Below are positions 1 to 10,979 of a stretch of 64,000 bases of DNA, piece by piece. A program made the position numbers and the translations under genes. The stretch is from Pithys albifrons albifrons (lineage: Eukaryota > Chordata > Aves > Passeriformes > Thamnophilidae). The stretch covers positions 37,858,054 to 37,922,053 of the forward strand of contig NC_092460.1 of assembly GCF_047495875.1 (NCBI RefSeq), given 5' to 3'. The notes beneath the pieces are model-generated. The model saw only the letters and a program-made list of their open reading frames with translations, did no database searches and was not told where the DNA came from. Position 1 is the first letter of the stretch. Each line of letters begins with the position of its first letter.

Positions 1-1433
1 AAAACAATACTATAAATGTTCAAATGCAACAATACAAAATTGAAACTTTTTATAAGTCCACCTCCAACACAGAGACAGAATCTGAAAAAAGCAGATACAG
101 TTAAGGAGTATTCACAGGCTAGGAGGGAAAACCCAAAAATAGATGCTCAGAAATTATTATTTTAAAAATATTAAGCAGTGCATAGAATCATCCTAAGGCC
201 AGGTGCTGAAAAAATGAAGAAAAGCTAGCAAGGATAGGAAATAAGCAAAATACCCTGGTTCTCCCTTTCACAAAAACAAAATCTTTGTTTTAAAAGCAAG
301 TTTTCAGGTGAACTGTGCCTAATAATGTCAAATATCAAAGCTTCTGAAGATTGAGGCAAAAAAACTAGAAACTGACTTTTTTCCTAATTATTACCTTTAA
401 GCTTAAGATTTTTATTGCCAGCTGTACTTTTGAAGATTACTTTGGAACTCTGTCATATACTCAGATACACTAAAAATTGTTGAGTTTGCTGAGAAGTTTA
501 TTTGGGGAAAAAAACCAACTCCAATATTACTTTTTATATCCAGATCCAGTGATTAGAAGAGCTATGCAGGAAAAGAGAAATTTAATTTGATTTCTTCTTT
601 GGCAAAACAGAGTCTGAACACACACTGCCTCTTTCCCTGGAATTGATTTAACAATGCATTCAGGTTTCTGAAAACCCAGCTCGTGTGGGAGCCCATCTGG
701 GCTTGTACAGTGAGAGCCACTGGGTATAGCTGGTGTAGTATCAGCCAAAACGTCAGGGATTCTCACAGCCAGTGAGGATGTCAAAGAAGACAGAAAGGAG
801 AGGGACAGGCAGTGCAGAGGTAGCTAAAACCAGCTAGGGATGTGGCAGGGATGAGGCAAACCTGCAAGACATTGCTTTTGTTAGAAAAGCTAAGAGATTA
901 AGGATTGGATTAAAGAGTAAACTCGGGTTTTGACTGACTTGAGAAATAGGTAGAAAGATATTATGGCATGAAAATGACAGAGCTGGAAGGCTCCCCTCCA
1001 GAGGAGTTGGATTGCTTCTCAGTTTCCTTTGCAGGTCAGGGGTAGGACACAGTACCTTCAAGTTTGTGGCTTGGCTGTGCCACGCAACTGCACTAGCACT
1101 GGGCAAACAACAGGGAGCAGTGATACCCGTCTTCATACCCCCCATCCTGTAATGATCTAACCCTCTCATTCTCCCTCCGTAAGCCAAGCCTAGTGTCCTC
1201 CCTCTCACTCTAGCCTGCTCCACGGTCCATCTGTCCCCTCCAAGACACTGACTTCTCACAACAAACCCCCAGTGGTGTCTTCATGCCCTGTACCTCGAAG
1301 TGCCCCTCTGCCTGAGGTGTAGCTCCACCTCTGTCCCTTGTTACCCCTTCCCCACCATCGTGGGCTCCTTTTCCCGCATGGGTATCTTGGGGCACAGATG
1401 GTTCTGGGGTGGGTGGTGGGCTGCAGGTGGGAA
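1..1433. other. no recognised gene; AT-rich flank
   Basis: I see no repeat tail, RNA gene or convincing exon here. Minus-strand open frames of 85 and 141 codons lie at 527-784 and 834-1259. They lack a clear splice context or recognisable motifs. If the minus-strand transcript starting near 2 kb is real, this stretch is probably its first intron. Confidence 0.4.
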
Positions 1434-1556
1434 GCCCAGGTTGAATGAGGCTCTGAGCAACCTGGTCTCGTGGAAGGTGTCCCTGCCTACGGGAAGGAGG
1501 TTGGAATCAGGTATCTTCAAGGTCCCCTTCCAACCCATGATACTGTGATTCTATGA
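1434..1556 (+). mobile_element. CR1 LINE 3'-end fragment
   Basis: The text runs from 'gaggctctgagcaacctgg' through 'ggaaggtgtccctgcc' to 'ccccttccaacccatgatac', then 'tgattctatgat'. This is the classic CR1 3' UTR and octamer tail. Only the last 120 bases or so remain, a typical 5' truncation. Several substitutions suggest an older copy than the one at 5-8.9 kb. Confidence 0.85.
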
Positions 1557-2026
1557 TCTCCCCGGGGTGCTCCTCGAAGGGCTGCAGCAGGGACTCAGTG
1601 TGATGACCCACCCTTAAGGGGAAGAAAGTACCTAAGAGCACATCACTCCCACACTTCTCCGGAACGAGACAGAAAGGAGACTTCCCACTCGGTTGTCAAA
1701 CTACTCTCCCTCATTTTCCTGTTTTTATTGCCTTTCCTTCTGGCACCCTGCACTTCTAGCTCAACGTATCTTACAAACCCACAAAAAGGCTTCTTACCAA
1801 TTCCCGCAGGACCAGCAGCAGCACTTCGAGGCTCGGCTGGATCTCACGTTCACACTACATCTGCTGACAAAGCGCCAGCGGAGGCTAGGACACCACGTCT
1901 GTTCGCATCGCAGTGATGCGGAGGAGCCGCACATCCAGGGGAGTAGGGAGGGCAGCAGAAGCCAGGAGGGCTGTAGGGCGGGCGGAGCCGTCCCGCCGCT
2001 CACGGCACGTCAGGTGGCAGCAGCGC

Positions 2027-2040
2027 AGTTTTCATTTCCC
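2027..2040 (-). promoter_or_regulatory. second ISRE-like site, one mismatch
   Basis: AGTTTTCATTTCCC fits the 14-base ISRE form AGTTTCNNTTTCNY with one mismatch (T for C at position 6). It sits 21 bases from the perfect-core site, in the opposite orientation. Paired ISREs are common in interferon-induced promoters, but whether this one is active is not known. Confidence 0.4.
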
Positions 2041-2061
2041 GCTCGGCCGGGAGCGGGGACA

Positions 2062-2073
2062 GAAAGTGAAACT
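2062..2073 (+). promoter_or_regulatory. interferon-stimulated response element, perfect core
   Basis: GAAAGTGAAACT matches the ISRE core GAAANNGAAACT at every fixed position. ISREs bind STAT1/STAT2/IRF9 and IRF-family factors. It lies in the CpG-rich island, a plausible distance upstream of the minus-strand donor. Its functional role is inferred from motif and context. Confidence 0.55.
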
Positions 2074-2224
2074 CGGCGCCGCCCTGAGCCGATCCGCCTC
2101 CCGCCGCTTCCCAGTACGGAGCGGGAACAGAGAAAGGCGGCCGAGGAGCCACAGAGCTCAGCGGCAACTCGGGATGAACTGCTGACACCGCGCTGGGGCA
2201 TCGACCGCCGCCCTCGTTTATAAG

Positions 2225-2484
2225 GAGAAAATGCAGGAGCTTGGCCTGTTTCCTATAGAGAAGGCTTGAGAAGAAGACTCGTCAATGCATACAAATACCT
2301 CAAAAGTGAGTGCAAAGAGGATGGTGCCAGGCACTTTTCATGGTGCCCAGCAATAGGATGAGAAGTAATGGACATAAACTAAAACACAGGAAATTCTGCC
2401 TCAACAAAAGGATAAACTTACTTACACTGAGGGAGGCAGAGCACTGGAACAGGTTGCCCAGGGAGGCCAGCACTAAATAAATAC
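2225..2484 (+). mobile_element. old CR1 LINE fragment, 3' ORF2/UTR part
   Basis: The segment contains 'cctatagagaaggcttgaga', 'acataaactaaaacacagga', 'ttacactgagggaggcagag' and 'actggaacaggttgcccagg'. These are landmarks of the CR1 region after the reverse transcriptase. The octamer tail is missing because the copy breaks at about 2484. It lies immediately beside the CpG-rich promoter. Confidence 0.75.
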
Positions 2485-3453
2485 ATGAGAAAAGCAGCAT
2501 TACTTAATTTCCTTTAAGGCTAAAGTAGGTTTCCTGGTTTTCAAAATTGCTGAAATTCCCTCCAATACCCCTAGTTGCTCTCTGTTGTCCAGTCTCATGA
2601 AACATGAGTGAAAGCAACTGCAAACACTAAAAATGGAACTCCACCCAATCTGATCAGAAATACACAGTTGTAAAATACTCAACAAGCAACACTGATAGAA
2701 AGCAGAGGCAAGTAACAGCAATAAAACCATTACAAGGACAATTTTAAAAAGTCCTAAAAGTAAAGTACAAAAATACATGCAATACTGGAGCGTACTCAGC
2801 AACTTCTGTATCCCATTCAGTGTCATGAAAACCAAACCCGATGAACTATTGATCAAGAAACAGAAACAACATAATAACCTAATTGCATAGCAGTGATTTG
2901 ATGCTTGGCATTATAGTTCTCAATAAATCCATGCACTACACATGTGGCAATTATGTTGAAAAAATTATTCAGATATAGCTACAGCTACTAATATTTGCAT
3001 TAGGTTATCCTGTTGTTTGCAACTTGCCTCACAGTTCATAAATGAAATTCAGTGCATGATCAATGACTCTCTTCTTCCATTTAATTTTTATCCATGAAAA
3101 ATACAATATTCTGAACACCTGTCATTTTTAAGGCCAGTGCCAAGTTTGATTCTACATTTTCTCTAAGAAATGGTGAGTACAAATACAGAATTTTAGCATA
3201 CTTCAAGAAAACTAGTAATGTATTTACCTGTATTAAAGACTCTGACAGAAGACTCAAATAGTAAGCAGCCAGCCATTCATAAAGAAATGATTCAGCATTA
3301 ACATGGTCATAATATTAATGAATCCTTAAAGAAATAACGCTGCTTGCAACTGATTTCCATGAACAAAGTCTTCATGGTGTTATGCACTGGACAGGCATAT
3401 AATTTAAGGAGCAACTGAGGATGATAAAGAGATGAAGCCTTCTATTTACCCAC
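2485..3453. other. AT-rich non-coding stretch
   Basis: No repeat signature or exon seen. It is consistent with intron if the exons to its right continue leftward. Confidence 0.4.
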
Positions 3454-3553
3454 CAGCCAGGAAGAATTCACAGTGCTCCATACACTCCTGAGATGGAGTG
3501 ATCTCTCCAGTGGCAAGATAGAACTGTGACACGATGTTATCATGGCGCAATTC
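3454..3553 (-). CDS. internal coding exon of an unidentified minus-strand gene
   Basis: On the minus strand a 100-base segment is bounded by an acceptor (ccttgtgcag) and a donor (G then GTGGGT). It is open in phase 0 for 33 codons plus one base. The peptide begins ELRHDNIVSQFYLATGEI and ends with a Cys-, His- and Phe-rich stretch (HCEFFLA). Composition and splice sites look like a conserved exon. Its phase-0 start matches the phase-0 end of the exon candidate at 4802-4844. I do not recognise the protein family. A second frame is also open, so the frame choice rests on the phase match and composition. Confidence 0.55.
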
Positions 3554-4801
3554 CTGCACAAGGAATTACAAATGTCATGTATTTTATGTGCTTTAGTTAT
3601 TGTAGCACCCAAGTTCTACTGAAATAATATAAGGTTTGCCAGTATTTCCATTACAGGTTTCTATTTCCAGGTGTGTTTGGAAGTGTTTTTTAAAAATGCA
3701 GCTTGTCAAATTGATATCTGGTAAGAAAATGAGAGTGAAAAATTTCTTGGTAGATATCACTGTGAGATTCAGGGAGTTTTTTGAAACTGTTCATTGTATG
3801 TTACTTACAGGACAGTCAGTAGGCCATTTTCCACATTAAAAAGAACTAAATTTCATTTTTAGAAAATGTATTCTAAATAGGGAATATCAAGTTAACATTT
3901 GGAAACAGAATTGAATTTGTGTTTCCATCTTGTATAGGGCTTCTGGAACTAAAAATATTTTTTAATATCCAGGTGTAATCTTAGTTCAATAGGTGAAAGA
4001 AAACAGCACACTAATGTCTCAGAAAGTGACATTATCTACAGAGGTCTCTCAGCCCTCTTACCTTTTGTTATATATTAAATTCCATAGTAATGTAATGATA
4101 CGATAAATCACAGTAAATTTGAAGGACATTAAACCAAGTAGTTCTAGTCAAACAAAAGATCCAGTTATTTTTGGACTGAAGTTTGCATAGTAAAGGAGAT
4201 AAATAGGTTATTTTCTATGGCCCTGAACACTTGCAGTTGTGTTTATCAGGTAATTGAAACATTTTAGTTGTTCAGCATCCAAGCTTCAGTGAATATACAC
4301 CAAGACATCATTTAATATCACTTAAATTTTTTGATCTGTGTTGTTATATATGTAGGCAGAAAATATAAAACCTGATTTAAGTTAATTGTTCTCCTGTAGA
4401 TTCAATATAGTGCATAAGTAAAACAAGTAACTTCAAGCACTGTGGTTGATTTAGATTACAATTCAAATGAGAAGAAACCTTTCATGTCCAAAGCAGTCAA
4501 CCTAATGATTAAACAATGAGGAATTTTTTTAAACAATTCATAATACAATCAAGTTTCTCTATAGTTCATACTGAATTTTCTACTTGCATTCCTAATATGG
4601 GGGCCAGCAGAATGAAGAAGGTTGAACAAAACACATACTGGTTACACTGGTTTCATGTTTGTCTTCAAGTGTAATGCAGTACTGTTATATAAAGATTTTT
4701 CTGTTCCATTTCTGATTAATTGTAAACATAAGGGCCTCCCTAATAAGTTTTTAATTTCAAAATCTCATGTACTAACTGTTGTGTTATCAGCTGTCACTCA
4801 C
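3554..4801. other. probable intron, nothing recognised
   Basis: AT-rich sequence between the two minus-strand exon candidates. No repeat tail, RNA gene or further splice-bounded open frame was noticed. Confidence 0.4.
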
Positions 4802-4844
4802 CTCAGTGAGCCGAGTCTCCACTGCCTGCTGAGGCAGCACCTCC
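4802..4844 (-). CDS. short coding exon of the same unidentified minus-strand gene
   Basis: A 43-base segment lies between an acceptor (gtttcaatag) and a strong donor (CACTGAG then GTGAGTGACA). It reads one leftover base plus 14 codons: EVLPQQAVETRLTE. It ends in phase 0, exactly what the next exon leftward (3553-3454) needs. A joined product would run ...TRLTE-ELRHD.... Short exons are easy to mis-call. The strong donor and the phase match raise confidence, but no homologue was recognised and the upstream exon (which must supply two bases) was not found. Confidence 0.45.
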
Positions 4845-5074
4845 CTATTGAAACAAGGTCATTAGGGAACCTGTTCAGAAAGATGGCAGCAATTTCCATC
4901 AGTCACAAAGGTCAGGGTTTTTTCTTCTTATTAAAGAAATCTCTGATACGATGTTTTGAGAATTTACAATTCTTCTTGATGTATCTGGCAGAGAAGATGC
5001 TATGGATGGATGTGTGTGTATATGTGCATACCCACCTACATAGGACATGCATGCTGGAACCGTGCTGAGGTGGA

Positions 5075-5933
5075 TAGGCTCAGAAACATAAGGGAGAGTG
5101 AAAGGGAAATTGACTGGTGAAGTCACACCCTTTCCACTCCTAAGGAAGCCCAGCAGGAGGTGGTGAAGCCCAGCCCCTCCTGCCATCAGGCAGACAGAAC
5201 AGACCATAGGGATGGGGACGAATGGAAACAGGAGCCTGGTCGTAGAGGCAAAAACACCCCCTCTCGACCCCTTTCACCTGCCAGGGTGCCCTTAAAAAAC
5301 AGGTATATAGCCCTGGACTCGGACAGTCTGTTGGAGGACAGTCAGGAGGAGGATCTGTCTACAAGGTCTTCTGGTTACCCCCAGTCTACCGGATGGGTTA
5401 CAACTACAGGTAAGAGGAAAAAGAGAAGGGTTGTTGTAATCGGTGACTCCCTTCTGAGGGGAACTGAGGGCCCTATATGTCGGCCAGACCCGTCCCACAG
5501 GGAAGTTTGCTGCCTTCCTGGGGCCAGGGTGAGGGATATTACCAAAAGACTTCCTAAGCTTATCCAACCCTCAGACTATTACCCGCTGTTGGTTGTCCAG
5601 GTTGGGAGGGATGACATTAATTAAAGGTGTACCAGAGTAATTAAAAAAGATTTCAAGGCACTGACCCGATCTCTTCATGGGACAGGAGCACAGGTAGTAA
5701 TTGCCTCAGTTCCTGTGCTAGCCGGGATGAATGAAGAGAGGTTTAGGAAAGCCCAGCTTACCAATAGGTGGCTTAGGGGATGGTGCTACTGTCAAAATTT
5801 TGGGTTTTTTGATCATGGGGCAAACTCCGTGTTGCCCAGTCTCGTCAAAGCAGATGGGCTTCATTTATCTAGGAAGGGCAAAAGAACTGTAGCCCATAAG
5901 TTGGCAGGGTTAGTTAGGAGGGCTTTAAACTAG
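5075..5933 (+). pseudogene. CR1 ORF1, C-terminal part with SGNH-esterase-like domain
   Basis: The frame can be followed from about 5075 to a natural stop (TAG) at 5931-5933. It carries the CR1 ORF1 esterase-like motif VVVIGDSLLRGTEGP near 5431-5475, in which GDS holds the presumed nucleophile serine. Later comes a block resembling LVVQVGRDDI. CR1 ORF1 proteins are thought to bind RNA and have lipase/esterase folds in several clades. Two in-frame stops interrupt the frame: TGA at 5118-5120 and TAA at 5622-5624. No frameshift was seen. The N-terminal half is absent because of 5' truncation. Confidence 0.8.
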
Positions 5934-6002
5934 GTTTGAAGGGGGAAGGGGCGGCAACTGGGCTCTCCAGAGATAGGCCTAAGGGCGTAGAGCCCGAGTT
6001 GA

Positions 6003-8789
6003 GTGAAATCAATGGCTCAGCTGAAGTGCATGTACACCAATGCACGCAGTATGGGAAACAAACAAGAGGAGCTGGAAGCCATAGTGCAGCAGGAAAACTA
6101 TGACATAGTTGCTGTCACAGAAACGTGGTGGGATGACTCACATGACTGGAGTGCTGCTATGGGGGCCTACAAGCTCTTCAGAAAGGACAGGCAGGGAAGG
6201 AGAGGTGGAGGGGTGGCTTTATATGTTAGAGAGTCTCTTGACTCTGTTGAAGTTGAGGTCAGCAGTGACAAGGTTGAGTGCCTGTAGGCCAGAATCAGGG
6301 GGAAGGCCAACAAGGCTGACACCCTTGTGGGAGTCTGTTACAGACCGCCCAACCAGGATGATGAAGGAGATGAATTATTCTACAAGCAGCTGGCGGATGT
6401 CTCAAAATCTCCAGCCCTTGTTCTTGTGGGTGACTTTAACCTGCCAGATATCTGCTGGGAGCTTAATACTGCAGAGAAGAGGCAGTCAAGGAGGTTCCTG
6501 GAGTGTATAGAGGACAATTTCCTTCATCAACTGGTAAATGAGCCTACCAGGGGGAAGGCCCTGCTAGACCTACTGTTTCCAAACAGAGAGGGGCTGGTAG
6601 ATGATGTAGTGGTTGGAGGCCACCTGGGGCATAGTGACCATGAAATAATAGAATTTTCAGTCCTCAGGGATGTAAGGAGAGCCACCATTAAAACCTCTGC
6701 ACTGGACTTCCAGAGAGCAGATTTTGGCCTATTCAAAAAACTGATTCAGAGCATATGCTGGGAAACAACCCTTAAAGGCAAGGGGGTCCAGGAGGGATGG
6801 ACATGTTTTAAGAAGGAGATTTTGAATGCACAGCAACAGGCTATACCAGTGTGCCGAAAGGCCAGCCGGAGGGGAAGATGGCCAGCTTGGTTAAATAGGG
6901 AGATTCTGCAAGAAATCAGGGATAAAAAGAAAGTTTACAGACTATGGAAAAAAGGGCTGGCTACTTATGAAGAATTTACAGATAGAGCTAGGTCATGCAG
7001 GAAAAAAATCAGGGAAAGAAAAGTGGAATTTGAAGTAACTTTGGCTATTTCAGTTAGGGATAACAAAAAGTCCTTTTATAAATACATTAATAACAAAAGG
7101 AGGGGCAAGGAAAACCTCCATTCTCTGTTGGACTTGGAGGAAAATATAGTTAAGGAAGATGAGGAGAAGGCTGAGGTACTTAACACCTACTTTGCCTCAG
7201 TTTTCACCAGTAAGACAGGTGGCCCTCAAGACAACTGGCCTCTGGAGCTGGTAGACAGGGAGAGGGAGGTGAATAGCCCTTCTGTATTCCAGGAGGATAT
7301 AGTTACTGACTTACTGAGCCAGCTGGATCCTAACAAGTCTATGGGACCAGATGGGATCCATCCCAGGGTGATGAGGAAGCTGGCAGAAGAGCTTGCCAAA
7401 CCACTCTCCATCATCTTCCAACAGTCCTGGCTCTCTGGGGAGGTACCAGATGATTGGAGATTGGCCAATGTCACCCCAATCCACAAAAAGGGCTGCAAGC
7501 AGGACCCTGGCAACTACAGGCCTGTCAGCCTGACCTCTGTGCCTGGCAGGGTTATGGAGCAGATCATCCTGAGTGCAATCACACAGCACCTTCAGGGTGG
7601 ACAAGGGATTAGACCCAGCCAACATGGGTTTAGGAGGGGCAGGTCCTGTCTGACCAACCTGATCTCCTTTTACGATCAGGTGACCCACCTGGTGGATGAA
7701 GGGAAGGCTGTGGATGTGGTCTGTCTGGACTTCAGCAAGGCCTTTGACACTGTTTCCCATAATATACTCCTGGAAAAGCTTGTAGCCCATGGCCTGGACA
7801 AGTGTACCCTCTCCTGCATTAGGAGCTGGCTGGAGGGTTGGGCCCAGAGAGTGCTGGTGAACGGAGCTGCATCCAGCTGGCGGCCGCTCACTAGTGGTGT
7901 TCCCCAGGGGTCTGTATTGGGTCCAGTCCTGTTTAACATCTTTATTCATGATGTAGATGAGGGGATTGAGTCCATCATCAGCAAATTTGCTGATGACACC
8001 AAGTTGGGAGGGAGTGTCGACCAGCTGGAAGGCAGGAGAGCTCTGCAGAGGGATCTGGATAGACTTGAGAGATGGGCTGATTCCAATGGGATGAAGTTCA
8101 ATAAGGCCAAGTGCTGGGTACTGCACTTTGGCCACAACAACTCCCTGCAGCGCTCCAGGCTGGGCACAGAGTGGCTGGACAGCAGTCAGGCAGAAAGGGA
8201 CCTTGGAGTACTAATTGACAGGAAGCTCAACATGAGCCAACAGTGTGCCCAGGTGGCCAAGAAGGCCAATGGGATCCTGTCCTGTATCAAAAATAGCGTG
8301 GCCAGCAGGACCAGGGCAGTGACCCTTCCCCTGTACTCTGTGTTGGTGAGGCCACACCTTGAGTACTGTGTTCAGTTCTGGGCCCCTCAGTTCAGAAAGG
8401 ATATTGAGGTGCTGGAGCAGGTCCAGAGAAGAGCAACAAGGCTGGTGAAGGGACTGGAGCACAAGCCCTATGGGGAGAGGCTGAGGGAGCTGGGGTTGTT
8501 TAGTCTGGAGAAGAGGAGGCTCAGAGGTGACCTCATCACTGTCTAGAACTACCTGAATGGAAGTTATAGCCAGGTGGGGGTTGGTCTCTTGTCCCAGGCA
8601 CTCAGCAATAGGACAAGGGGGCACGGGCTTAAGCTCTGCCAGGGGAAATTTAAGTTGGATATCAGAATAAAATTCTTTACAGAGAGAGTAATCAGGCATT
8701 GGAATGGGCTGCCCAGAGAGGTGGTGGATTCACCATCCCTAGAGATTTTTAAACGCAGATTGGACGTGACGCTGAGTGCCATGATCTAG
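6003..8789 (+). pseudogene. CR1 ORF2: endonuclease-reverse transcriptase, two nonsense codons
   Basis: One frame spans 929 codons including the stop. The N-terminal third is an apurinic-like endonuclease, with [29 protein letters not shown] (near 6424-6460) and HSDHEII (near 6632-6652). The reverse transcriptase follows, with [30 protein letters not shown] (near 7729-7761), [11 protein letters not shown] and the catalytic FADD box (about 7987-7998). The C-terminal CR1 block ends [13 protein letters not shown]...RLDV. TAG stops at 6285-6287 and 8544-8546 break it. No frameshift was seen and the catalytic motifs are intact. The protein would nick target DNA and prime cDNA synthesis in the nucleus. 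As it stands it is inactive. Confidence 0.93.
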
Positions 8790-8851
8790 TAAATGTACTG
8801 GAGTTGGACCAAGGGTTGGACTTGATGATCTTGGAGGTCTTTTCCAACCCA

Positions 8852-8880
8852 ATCGATTCCATGATTCTATGATTCTATAA
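8852..8880 (+). repeat. CR1 3' octamer tail
   Basis: GATTCCATGATTCTATGATT followed by a further CTATAATCT is the short tandem 3' end that CR1 reverse transcriptase recognises in place of poly(A). It marks the right boundary of the element. Confidence 0.85.
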
Positions 8881-9069
8881 TCTAAGTTGAGATGTTCTCT
8901 ATGGAAATTGCATTTATGCTAGTTTCCCCTAGATCTTTTCATTTTTTTTTCAAGTGTTCAATTTGCACGTGAAGATTATGAACAATTTCCACCAAGTCCA
9001 GCTTATGAATGGTTTCTCAGTTCTTCAGTGATTCCTTTTCAGTGTTTTCTTTTATCTTAAATTATGTTT

Positions 9070-9420
9070 TGATGGCTGCTAACCACAGGGAATGGCTCCA
9101 AGTCACACACTCCACATGCATTGAAGGGTGAGGCAAGAAGCAAATTTATTGGGGAAGACTCAGACTTACATAGGGTTGGGTTGGGAAGGTTCTGGAAACT
9201 GGGAGGTAACAAAGATGGGATTGGATAGAAGCCGGAGTGGAGCATGTAACTAGGAGACAAAAGGCCAGTAGGAGAACAGTGGTCAACAGGCCAATAGGGA
9301 ATCAGGGTTCTGGGCAGTGGCAGGAAAATGACAGAGAGGATCGTGGGAAGAAGAAGATGACTAAGGAGAAAACAACTCGGTGGCCATGTTGAAAAATAGG
9401 GGGGGTACAGCCACATAACA
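9070..9420 (-). mobile_element. solo LTR, class I (gammaretrovirus-like) style
   Basis: Read on the minus strand, it starts TGTTATGTGGCTG. It contains a run of pyrimidine-rich U3-like sequence, then 'cccaaccctatgtaagtctg', a polyadenylation signal AATAAA in 'ccccaataaatttgcttctt', and a U5-like end near 9070. The order U3, AATAAA, short U5 and the length of about 350 bases fit a solo LTR. I could not find a matching target duplication, so the ends are approximate and no internal region adjoins. Confidence 0.6.
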
Positions 9421-10349
9421 AGAAAAAACGTAACATCAATAATGCAATGCCCTTGCTTAAATGTCCATAACAGTAACTTTCACATCCATTATCAGGTCTG
9501 GAGTGTTCAAGCCTTCACTGTCCTCATATATCCATGTTCGATAATGTTTTTTCCTTTCTTCATATGGAGGGCTTCCTCCCTCAATTTTTTTATATTCAAC
9601 AAGAAATATAATGTGTTCATGGTTTTTCTCAGTGCTTTAAGATGAAAGAAGCTCTGCAGATAAAATAGTTTGTTCAAAAAAGTACCTTTCCGAGGCACAA
9701 AGGAGTGTTTGCTGTGGTATGACTCTGACAGATTTGCTGGTGATGGCGTTATCTACTAAGGCATTTTGCACTTTTGACTTTCTCAAAACAGCCTTAAGCT
9801 GAACAACTCTGGTTTAAGCCAAGATCATGCACAACCATGCCAAGTTTCTTAATGCTATCAACTCCCAGAAGGCAAAATCAGTTTCCTAGCAAAAGCCCTG
9901 AGCAACAGTTTGTAGGCACCACCAAAAAAATCCCAACCAACCAAACTTAGAAAAGAAGTTGAACTTAAAAACTTCAACTAGGCCCCTCAAGCACAAAGAA
10001 ATTATTTTCAGTGTAGTAGACTGGCAGCCAGCTCACTATGTCCTGATGCACTGTAATAAAAACATGGTCTAAAATCAGTAGTACCTCCTTAAGCTTCAGT
10101 GAAACCTCAGAAGCAAGTCATAACCCCCCTTTGAGATATTCTATGGGTATGACCCGACTGGGATGACATAGCAGAAGGCTGAATTCAAGCTTATTGAAAT
10201 TTTTATCTTTGTTTTGAGGAAATGAGGTTCTACACACTGCTACAAGGAGCAGCCACCAGCAGGCTGCCCTTGGGAGGACAGACAGGATGTGGGTCTGGCT
10301 TTGCTGACAGTCTCTGCTACTTTGTACCGATATCAGGAACCTGGCTGGT
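9421..10349. other. non-coding, no recognised feature
   Basis: AT-rich sequence without repeat tails or splice-bounded open frames that I can support. Confidence 0.4.
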
Positions 10350-10921
10350 TGTGGTAGTTTGGCCTAGTTAGGCCTTAGTTTTAGTAGACTGTAGTTGTAG
10401 TAGGCCCTGAAGCTTCTACAGAGATTAGAAGGGACAAGTTGTCACCTGACTTAAGCAACCAGAGAAATATTTCATACCATCTGACATAAACTCAAGCATA
10501 AAAGCAATGGGAGGAGGGGTTTTCTCTCTCTTCTCCTCATGGACGTGGTGTGGGGTGGACATGCTTTACTGTTCCTAGATAACTGGGCCTCACTGCTGCT
10601 TCACCACTACATTATCTAGGGGAAGTAAATATTATATTGTTAGCTTCTCCCTTTTCCCCTGCTTACATATCTCTTGGGTAATTAGCCTTATTGGGGTATT
10701 CGAGTGGTTCAATTTTGCTATTCAGTGGGGAGGTGGTGAATTGTTTGTTATCTCTCACCTTTGTGTGGATGTGTTACATTGCATTTTGCTTCTAATTTTT
10801 CTTTTTCTGTGTAAATACATAAACCTTTCCATTTTAAATTTCAGGTTTTTCTCCTTTCTCCCTTGCCCTTGGGGAGGGCTGCATTGCTGTGATGAATACT
10901 TGGCATTTTGCCAAGGTAAAC
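10350..10921 (+). mobile_element. probable ERV LTR next to the array
   Basis: It starts TGTGGTAGTTTGGCCTAGTT, a start seen in passerine ERV LTRs. It contains CATAAAAGCAATGGGAGGAG as a TATA-like U3 element (near 10497) and ACATAAACC as a possible polyadenylation region. It ends near CTTGGCATTTTGCC. The length of about 570 bases is reasonable. The right end is not certain because the sequence runs straight into the tandem-repeat region. No target duplication was found. Confidence 0.55.
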
Positions 10922-10979
10922 TGTAGAAATAAGGAGATATTTTTGAGTTGAGAAAGAGTTTTTAGAATTGCAGGTAGAT

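Larger units (their letters stand above)
1798..2215 (-). promoter_or_regulatory. small CpG-rich promoter with probable minus-strand first exon
   Basis: G+C and CpG content rise sharply here compared with both flanks. On the minus strand the segment ends at a strong splice donor (exon ...GGGAATTG, then GTAAGA, with the GT at 1797-1796). No comparable plus-strand donor is visible. Two ISRE-like sites lie at 2027-2073. I read this as a transcription start running left, with a mostly untranslated first exon ending at 1798. The gene it feeds lies outside or is not recognisable. The exact start site cannot be read from sequence. Confidence 0.5.
5048..8880 (+). mobile_element. near-intact, 5'-truncated CR1 LINE
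   Basis: A non-LTR retrotransposon of about 3.8 kb. It contains the C-terminal part of ORF1, a 69-base gap, the whole endonuclease/reverse-transcriptase ORF2, and a 3' UTR ending in ATTCCATGATTCTATG-type octamers. The 5' end is cut within ORF1 (first recognisable codons near 5070). The left boundary is approximate, and CR1 makes no target duplication that would fix it. Both ORFs hold one frame throughout, with only isolated nonsense codons. This implies a much younger insertion than the other CR1s here. It lies in the sense opposite to the flanking exon candidates, possibly in their intron. Confidence 0.93.

Noticed and set aside
527..784. 85-codon minus-strand frame downstream of the ISRE promoter
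   Set aside because: It begins at a TTG, has no clear acceptor and no family motif.
7311..8135. 274-codon minus-strand open frame
   Set aside because: It is the antisense shadow of CR1 ORF2.
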